In this document: positions 56,669-64,000 of the stretch, one piece after another
Position numbering within the stretch: position 1 is the stretch's first letter
How the letters are laid out: every line of letters starts with the position of its first letter
Assembly: GCA_036872755.1 (NCBI GenBank)
Contig: JAVHNS010000007.1
Span: 2,170,001-2,234,000, forward strand
Origin: Orbilia blumenaviensis
Lineage: Eukaryota; Ascomycota; Orbiliomycetes; Orbiliales; Orbiliaceae
DNA length: 64,000 bases
Direction: 5' to 3'
Program-made: the position numbers and the translations under genes
Notes under the pieces: generated by a model
Databases searched by the model: none
Told to the model about the DNA's origin: nothing
The model's input: only the letters and a program-made list of their open reading frames with translations

Positions 56669-57812
56669 CTTGAAAACGATTGGGATTCGAGCTTCTAGTG
56701 TTCCACGCGCGGTGCCAATGTTTTCCCAACTGGAATCGGAAGCTGGCTATCGAGAAGGAAAAAAAAGGCTTGTGCCTACGTTTTATCCATTTCTTTCTTT
56801 CTGGGAGCTTGCAGTGGCTAGCTACTAGTAGATGCAGTATATTGAACCCTAGCCCCAGAAGAGCACTTGCAGTACAACGCCAAAGAAAAAGAAATAGAAA
56901 AGCAAGAAAGAGAACGTTCTCAGCCGCTAAGTTGATCCCCTCCCCGTTTCCCGGACTCTTCGATTCATTTCATGCAGGTCCGCCTCAAATACCTTGTTGA
57001 GCATGTGGACGTGCGAGGCGATAAGAAAACCTCCCACTCTCAATTGCAACTTAATTCCACCATCACGGGCTCGAGGCTCTGAGTTTTGGGCTGGTGTTGC
57101 GTTTCCCAAATTGCTGGGCATTACCTAAGAAGGATCTCATGACCAGCAGCTAGCGGCGGGATCAAATCCTGCACCCAAACCCAAAAAGTGAGTCGGCGTC
57201 AAGCGAATGCGTTCAGCCGTGCATACAATAACAGAGAGTTGGTGCTATGCTCTGCATGAATCAAGGTCCGCCCCAGACGGCGACCCGGCACATATGCATT
57301 GAAATCGCAGCCAAAGGAATTTGGAATTTGTGGTTTGTTGCATCTTGCATGTCGTGGAGTTGTGGAATCGACCTTCAACCCGTCTTTTTGCAAGCTGCGC
57401 AGCACCATGGCATATGCACATTAGACATCTTGGCCAATGATGCAAGGCTTCATGAATGAGGCTTATCAGTTTTTTTAAATCCTATCGTAGAAGAATTTTA
57501 GCGATTCGATTCACGGGTAAAATATCTCGTTGATGTCATTGAAAAGAACCACAATACCCCGCCTTTGAGGTCTGAACGTTTCATTAGCCAGTTTTTGTTG
57601 TTGTTCCATTGAAACTCGGGCCGAAATAGCCATGCCAGAGGTGCAGAGCTGATATTATATTGCAGGGTGGAACTGTGCGAGACCAGGTGGAACCAAAGGA
57701 TCAGTATTTCGGGCCCATACAACATTGCTTAGGTTGACGGAGGCTCGGATTCGGATCGGATTCGCCATTCAAATACGCGTGGACGTGCTGGCATTTGCAA
57801 GACGCTTTCGCA
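56669..57812. other. Intergenic, divergent promoter region
   Basis: Between the MFS gene (minus) and the large unrecognised gene (plus). No gene supported. Confidence 0.5.
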
Positions 57813-60800
57813 ATGGAGACTATCCCGGAACTCTTCTCACCGTCATATTTCCCGCCCGAAACGGTCCAGCACCTAAGTCTTGGAAACCTTGCATTGAAAG
57901 CATATGCAAAATTCTACCTTATCTCTGGTTCCGCTGGCACCAAAGAAATTGATGAGCTGACATCGGAATTAATGAACGGCCAATGCCTGTTCAATTATAT
58001 CGAAAACACATGGCCCAAATATGCGAATTACGAAGAGGATCCCGAAGTGGAATGGGAGATTGCGACTTTGTTTCAACAGGTGGAATGGATACTGAGCGAG
58101 TTAGATGGGATGGATATTTCTGATCCACTCACGGATGCCCAGAAAGTACTAATATCAGAGTATCGGGCGAGACTATGCGTTTATATTCATATGGCTTGTC
58201 TACAACTTCTGATCAATACTTTTCAAAAGTGAGTAAATATGTAAAAAAAAAAAAAAAAAAAAAAAAAGGAAAAAGGATAGAGCTCGCGACTTTACGTAAT
58301 TTCTGTAATTACTATTGTGAAGATCAAAACTAACGTTTTTATAAAATAGCAACAATGAAAACACGGCCACTGTCGTTCGAGTCGAGAAGCTGCTCTGCGC
58401 ATTTATCGATCGTTTCCACACACCTGTCTCTTCGAAAGACAATCAACTCCGCGAATGGGTAAGCAGCGGGGCGACCCGATCTGCCATTGATGCCACTGGC
58501 GAGAGGAGTACCCCGGGGGCTGTAAAGACTGCAGAGCCAAGCAAGAGAGTCCCGAGGCATAGAGTACCAGTCAGCAGCATAGCTAGTCGGAAACCAGAAC
58601 ATTCAGCCCCGGCGCTCGAACAGACAGCTAATGGCGGTTCCCAATCCAATGACGAGGTTATCTTGCAAATTGTCAAACAGGGGGCTGCGAGAGAAGAGGA
58701 GGAATATAAATTCCCGCTCCGCAATGTCCAGCCGACTGATAAAGCAATCTTGCCGAAACCAATGATACTGGAGATTCAGGATACCGAAGAAAGTCTAGAT
58801 GCGCGCGAAGCCCTCCGAAGCATTTCTAACAATATCTTGCAGTGGTTAAACATGTTCTCGGGACCAGGAGGCTCCACGCCGCGGAAATTTTACTCTTTTC
58901 CATTCCAAGGGATTGACCGCGAGCTGGAGGATGTCGGTAGAGAAATCATGAAAATGAATCTTCTTTACCATGTAGAAGGCAGTATTAAGCCAAATTCCAA
59001 TATTATAAACTCGCATTACCTAGGATGGACTGTACGGGAATGGATGCGATTATCAAGGTGGTGGCTGTCAAGAGTAGGCCCCCAATCAGTGGTTCTATAG
59101 TTGAAGAATCCAACAGTATTCTAATCCCTTGACAAATTCAGGGAGTACTAGAAAGAATGATCAGCTCAAAGAATAAGCAAAGACTACCGCGGAAACGTGT
59201 TGCCTCAGATCAAACTTTAGATGAGTGGCTGGCCGATCATCCACGCGGTTCAACGAAACATCTACCTCTGATAAAGGCAGTTTTCATATTTTGTGGGCTA
59301 ATAGGAGGCAGCGGTATCTGGCATTTACTGGATGCTAGTTTATGCGCTGATATGGAGAAACTTGATAAAGTATGTTCTCTATTCGAAGGTGTCGCGGCTT
59401 TTATCAAACCTGATAAAGCTGTACTTCCTTGTTTTCTAGTCCGGTGTCCATGAAATGTCTACCAGCTTACAATTTAATATTTACATATTGGCAGGATATC
59501 AGAGTTGCATGCTCGCAGTCCGATATTGATATAGCTACATTCCTCCAAGACATAAACAAGAAAATATCGAAAGGGAAAACGCCAGTGATTGTTGCAGGCC
59601 CAAGCAATGGAAGCCACCCAGAAACAGAAAGCTTAGAGGCGCTGACCCTCTCAGATAAAGTACATCGTCATGAAGAAATCGATGGGTTTGGCGCCGATAA
59701 TGTAGTGGCCCAATTTCAAACGTATGTTAGTTCTGACGAACTCCATAACCACATAAAATAAGCCCTCCTCTACAACAAACTTGAAACCAAAACTAACAAC
59801 AGTCTCCAGGCTTGTAGCTGTCGAATTTAATACTCGCCCAAGCGGGCCGATCTCAAACCACGACATTACAATATACTCGTTACTCGAAGTTGGTTACGTA
59901 GACAGGAAACGAAATGTCCCACAATTAAGGCTTCAGAATGCCCAAGGCGATGTTATCAAGTCAGCGCCTCTGTCGGATTGGATGAAAGTAGAGACCGATC
60001 AAGTTGGAAGTAAGATAAAACAACTCTAAAAGCTTTGAAACCATGGTTAACCGAAGGGTGGTCCGTTTTACTGACCAGAAGATTGCACTTAATATAGACC
60101 CTTACGACGTTGAGGTTTGGTCGATACAGGTTCGGGAAATGTATGTCAGTTTCGCAATTTGCGTGGAGCAAGGTAAGTAGATTTGGTTCCCGGCCTCTTT
60201 CGTTGAAAAAATTATATATCCTGTTGACGGTCGAAATTACGGTTTCAACTCGATATTAACGTCTTAGTACCGCGTTTTAGACAGGGTAAATTTCAACGGC
60301 ACATGCGAAAAAGTAAAATCCGGAGCATTTTTGAAAAAGGAAAAATCAAAGTCCTGGTTAGTTCAACTATCCCCAACGTGCCTAACTTCTCAATGATCAG
60401 AGGTGAATTTCTATGTGTTAACACTCCCTAAAACCTATATAGGTCCATCGAAAGTGCCACATATCGAACGTCATTCCGTGTGCAACCGTTGACATGCAAG
60501 ACTGGAGAGTTAACTATCAAAGAACAGCTCCTCTCTGGCGCGGAGGGAAGTAGCCGCAAGAGGTCTATTGTGATAGAACCCCGATACCGCGGCCAGATTG
60601 GCTTTACAAGTATGTTTAAAACTACTTCTTTATCATACTACGATCTATATATCCCCTGACTCTATCTACATACCCGGGAGGCTTACACCAAGTATAATAT
60701 ATCAGTCGACCACATCCCGCTCCACAAAATAGAGGTCCGCGACGCCGCTCCGCGGAATACATCTAACGGCGCCGCCATCGAAATATCCTGGCGAGAACGT

Positions 60801-62522
60801 GCAGTACCACAAGACGAATACATGTTCTCACCATTCAACCAACAGAGACACCCCAAAATCCACCACTACCATCTCGACAGCCAAAACCGTCTACACTATG
60901 GCCTAAGACACACGCACCAACAACGCCAGACAGGGCCTAGAAGGCTACCAGAACGGACGCAAATTCCGGCAGACCATGCGCAGGCCCGTATGGTTTGTGC
61001 TTACCAGCCCAATGGAGGCTATTTTACGCAAGATGGCGTTGTTGGTGAGCATCGTTATGAGGGTAGTTCGTGGACTTGCCCATTTAGCGATACGGATGCT
61101 ACTACTTCGAATGATAAAACTGTTGTTATGCATTGGCTTACTGTAAATCTTACCAATTGTATCGCTGGTAAGGAGATGCTCCGTTTTCTTATATGCATGG
61201 GGCACCGATACTAAATTTAACTCGCCACAAAGACCTCCAAGACTTTTATCGCTGGCTGTTCCAGAAGGACCCGGATGAATTGTGTTTGGAAAACCATATC
61301 TATTCATCGTATGTATACATTATTATTAGAATACCGCTTTTTCGGTGTTGTGTATTCTGCTAACATAAACAACCGCCACATAGGTCAAACGTTTCAAACA
61401 GCCAAACGAACGAACTTCACGTTTTTGAATCCGAACTCTTCGCCGAGAGACGGATAGTTGAAATTCAAACATGCGGTTATGAGCAAAAAGTCCAAATGTC
61501 ATTCGGTAAGCAAATCATAAGACTTCAGTAGCCAGCTTCCGAGAACCACACGAATCGCTGATATGTATGGATCTTGAACGCAATTTTAGCCAATACTCTG
61601 TCTTCGCTATCCTATGAAAACATCGCATTACGGCTACAGGGTTACCGCTTGAAAGATATGCTAAGTCATCCATACGCCAGTCGTCTGTTCGATGGTGACG
61701 TCGGCAAAAATTGGCAAAATCATAGTTCCGCTATCGCAGACTACGGCATCGAAACTATCCAACGTATGCTTGCCACCCTACGATCCAATTCTCCAAGAAC
61801 TATCTTAAGATCTTATGTACTGATATTCACTAACCCCCTGTGGATAGAATTTCCAATTATCGAAATTCTATGTCCGCACTGGACTAAAATACCCGAGGAA
61901 AGAGCATTATGTAACTTCATGGAACTTACCCTACGGCCAGCGGGATATTCTAAGTCTATAATACGACGGGACCCGGAACCTATATTTGTCAAAAAGAATG
62001 GAAGGTTCAGGTTTTACCAAGATCCTCTAAGACGACTGTTCCTGCTGTGGGTATATGGAGAGTCTGGGAATGGGTTTATTTACTTTTGGAGTATGCATCC
62101 TCTCTTGTTTCCCTTTGTGGCTTTTTATAGTGCTTTATGAGGATTAGAAACTAACAGAATCCCCGCAGTCAAAAGCTTCCCTAGTCAGATCTTAAAACTT
62201 AACAACAAGCTACGCCTATCGGTAATGTACGAGCTAAACTCCGTAACGGGAATCCACGCCGCCCCAACAGCCATCAAAGAAGGAACCATAGATCTCTCAT
62301 TTGCAGACTGTAAGTATCCTTTCTTTAACTATATCCCCAAATAAATCCTTTCCCTAAAGGCTATAACTAATCACCATCCCGTTTCTCCTATTAGCATCGT
62401 CTGCATTTCGTAGGTACTGCCAAGCTCAGATTACAACGGCTATCACAGGTAGGCCGACATACGAAGGGTCACTTAGTGGAGAATCTGCGAGCACCCGGTC
62501 AAGCGTGTTTATTGAGCCCTGA
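57813..62522 (+). CDS. Large multi-exon protein of unknown family (one join unresolved)
   Basis: At least 12 exons can be placed by splice signals: 57813-58228, 58350-59073, 59142-59369, 59495-59721, 59810-60009, 60098-60172, then from 60268. Later exons start near 60443 and 60703. The remainder includes DLQDFYRWLFQKDPDE (about 61230), SNVSNSQTNELHVFESELFA (about 61385), ANTLSSLSYENIALRLQGYR (from 61591), VKSFPSQILKLNNKLRLSVM (from 62170) and a last exon from 62397 ending at TGA 62520-62522. Phases agree except between the exon at 60268-60356 and the one starting at 60443, where the natural reading SIESATYRTSFRVQP needs a different phase. The cause could be a missed exon, an indel or decay. 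No domain, signal peptide or TM segment recognised. The middle part is beta-like and charged. It could also be two adjoining genes. Confidence 0.5.
58243..58267 (+). repeat. Poly-A tract of 25 bases inside intron 1
   Basis: An uninterrupted run of 25 A directly after the donor (58229) of the first intron. It is long for a fungal intron and may be a retroposed poly-A remnant or simple slippage. Confidence 0.85.
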
Positions 62523-63394
62523 ACGACCCCTCTTCAACAATCCAGAGTCGAGGCTAAATCTAGAGGATATGATATCTAGCTCTCACCGTATTTTAATTTA
62601 ACATATCTCACTAAGAATAATTTATACAGTTGATGCTAATGTCCAAAAAAAAAAAAAAAAACTTCAGGTAGACTCCCTGCTAGTACACTTTCGTGACTAG
62701 AGGTTGGATAATAATAGTACACTTCATGTTCAACGGTGTTTGGCACCGAGATTAATAAAAATTCATGAAAAGAGATGAAGGGCCCGCTCTTGTGACATAG
62801 GCCGAGTTGTCCCTTTATGTAAAGAGATGCACCGTATGGCGCCTAAAATGCAGTATGAAGAGGTAGTAAAGATGATTCGAAGTAGCTGTCAGGGTAGAAT
62901 GGGTTAGGGGGAAAGCGAAAATAACAATTCAGGCTTGCATAGTCGTTTGGTGGGTGGTATTGTAGCGGCTTTAAAGCACTGCTTCGTGTAAGACATAACC
63001 GCCTTTCGGTGGGCTGTGAGAACTTACAATATAAAAAAAAGAGAATAAAGGATGCTAACGTCAAAACAGCAATAGTGATACAAAAAAGTAGTAGAAGGGA
63101 AAGGAGGAAGGGGTAGACCGGCAGAGAACGGAAGAAAAAAGGAAAACAATTCAACAGGATGATATAGTACACTCTGATAACACCGACGAAACTCCTCCCA
63201 ATGCATAGTTTTATGTTACGAAAAAGGAAAACAATGATACCCAAAACGCCAGACCAAAAGGACAAAGCAAACTTTTCGTAAAAGTACAGAAACGTATACA
63301 ATCGTCATTCGTTGTTAGCTAGACAGTGCCAGCGTCGTATAATCCATCAGTCATATCGTTACCTCCCAGTTTATGTGTTGATTTATTGATACTT
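62523..63394. other. Intergenic between converging genes
   Basis: Poly-A at 62646-62660. A 152-codon minus-strand frame (62843-63301) is Phe/Leu-rich from T-rich DNA and lies in the probable 3' UTR of the next gene; not accepted. Confidence 0.45.
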
Positions 63395-64000
63395 TCAAAA
63401 AGTGACCGAGGCAGCCCTGGTTGGCTTCTCAAGCCTCTCCGATGGGGATTCGATGTATTGGCTTGCCCTTCTGGACACCACTTCATAGGTCCTTTCAACG
63501 GGTACGAGCACAACACTTTTTCGTCTTTCTTCTCTCATTGCAGAGTAGGCTCTGACCCGCTCTCTTCTCTTCTTCTCTTCCCGTTTGTCTAGCCACTCCC
63601 AGAACTTCTCTTTGGCATCATCCATAACCTTAAGGAGTTTCTCGGTTTTCCCCATTCTCTTGCAGGCTTCTTTAGCTTCCTCGGTCTTACTCATTCGACG
63701 CTTCATCTCCCGTCTGTATCTGCGAAGGCGCTTCTTATTCTTCTTTTTGACATATTTGTCTGCAGCCTTCTGTCTTTTGATTTGCTTCTTTTCGACCTTG
63801 TTTAAGGGTCGGTTTTTAAGAGGCATGGTGTCCTTCTCCGTGATCCAACACGTCGAGCGAAGCGGAGGAGGGGAAGGAGAAGGAGACTTAGATGGCCTTC
63901 GGAAAATCCGAGACGGGAGGTCACGGGCATTCTTGAAGAAGCTTTTAATAGAAGCTCGTCGCCCCTCTGGGAAGCTCGGTAGAAATGAGCTTATCGAGCT
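63395..64000 (-). CDS. Basic coiled-coil-like protein, 5' part outside the window
   Basis: From the Met at 63826 the frame gives 143 residues. The same frame stays open upstream to the window edge (RRASIKSFFKNARDLPSRIF and a Ser/Pro-rich stretch), so the true start is probably beyond 64000. The visible part is extremely rich in Lys, Arg and Glu (NKKRLRRYRREMKRRM, EEKKRRERVRAY), predicts long charged helices and contains several possible nuclear-localisation clusters. The C-terminus is RASQYIES...AASVTF. No family recognised; a nucleolar or RNA-associated role would be inference. Confidence 0.5.
   Translation of the reverse strand, partial: SSISSFLPSFPEGRRASIKSFFKNARDLPSRIFRRPSKSPSPSPPPLRSTCWITEKDTMPLKNRPLNKVEKKQIKRQKAADKYVKKKNKKRLRRYRREMKRRMSKTEEAKEACKRMGKTEKLLKVMDDAKEKFWEWLDKREEKKRRERVRAYSAMREERRKSVVLVPVERTYEVVSRRASQYIESPSERLEKPTRAASVTF

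Noticed and set aside
62843..63301. Minus-strand 152-codon Phe/Leu-rich frame
   Set aside because: Arises from poly-T-rich strand in the probable 3' UTR of the basic-protein gene.
1..64000. CRISPR arrays, rRNA and tRNA genes
   Set aside because: No regularly spaced repeats, rRNA signatures or convincing A/B-box pairs seen by eye; a tRNAscan run would be decisive.

Overview
The window comes from a filamentous ascomycete nuclear genome (Pezizomycotina-like). Genes carry short introns of about 50-130 bases with GTANGT-type donors and CTAAC-type branch sites. The recognisable housekeeping genes are fungal in type: squalene synthase, a CAJ1/DJP1-type J protein, a full-length ABCC transporter, a UDP-rhamnose-type epimerase/reductase and an Nmd4-like PIN protein. 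The exact class cannot be fixed from the sequence alone.

Layout. (1) 1-10.1 kb is accessory DNA. It holds five intronless genes on the minus strand for small single-pass membrane proteins with proline-rich or PPxY tails, a broken PNP-NACHT NLR-type gene, and a secreted cysteine-rich protein built from a tandem duplication. (2) 11.8-27.7 kb is conserved: a secreted glutaminyl-cyclase-like M28 enzyme, the ABCC transporter, the J protein and the epimerase/reductase. (3) 27.7-47.5 kb is AT-rich and gene-poor. It holds two very large intronless secreted paralogues (1371 and 1468 residues), the decayed remains of a third, and several copies of a short dispersed repeat. (4) 48.1-53.3 kb holds the PIN-domain protein and ERG9. 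(5) 54.2-64 kb holds a many-exon MFS transporter that looks partly degraded, a large unrecognised multi-exon gene with one unresolved join, and the 3' part of a basic protein running off the right edge.

Most unusual observations. The two giant secreted proteins each contain four diverged copies of one unit, and I do not recognise the family. The M28 cyclase gene ends in UGA-CGG, a known leaky stop context, followed in frame by 42 sense codons encoding a transmembrane helix; this suggests a soluble form and a membrane-anchored form. The epimerase gene needs an 8-base microexon. The J-protein gene has an in-frame UAG inside a predicted 66-base intron. The small membrane proteins may be a lineage-specific set of candidate adaptors for WW-domain ubiquitin ligases.

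The genes do not form a shared operon or an evident metabolic cluster. The conserved genes act separately in sterol synthesis, transport, mRNA decay, protein folding, nucleotide-sugar metabolism and N-terminal pyroglutamate formation. The accessory blocks look like rapidly evolving secreted, surface and self-recognition functions.
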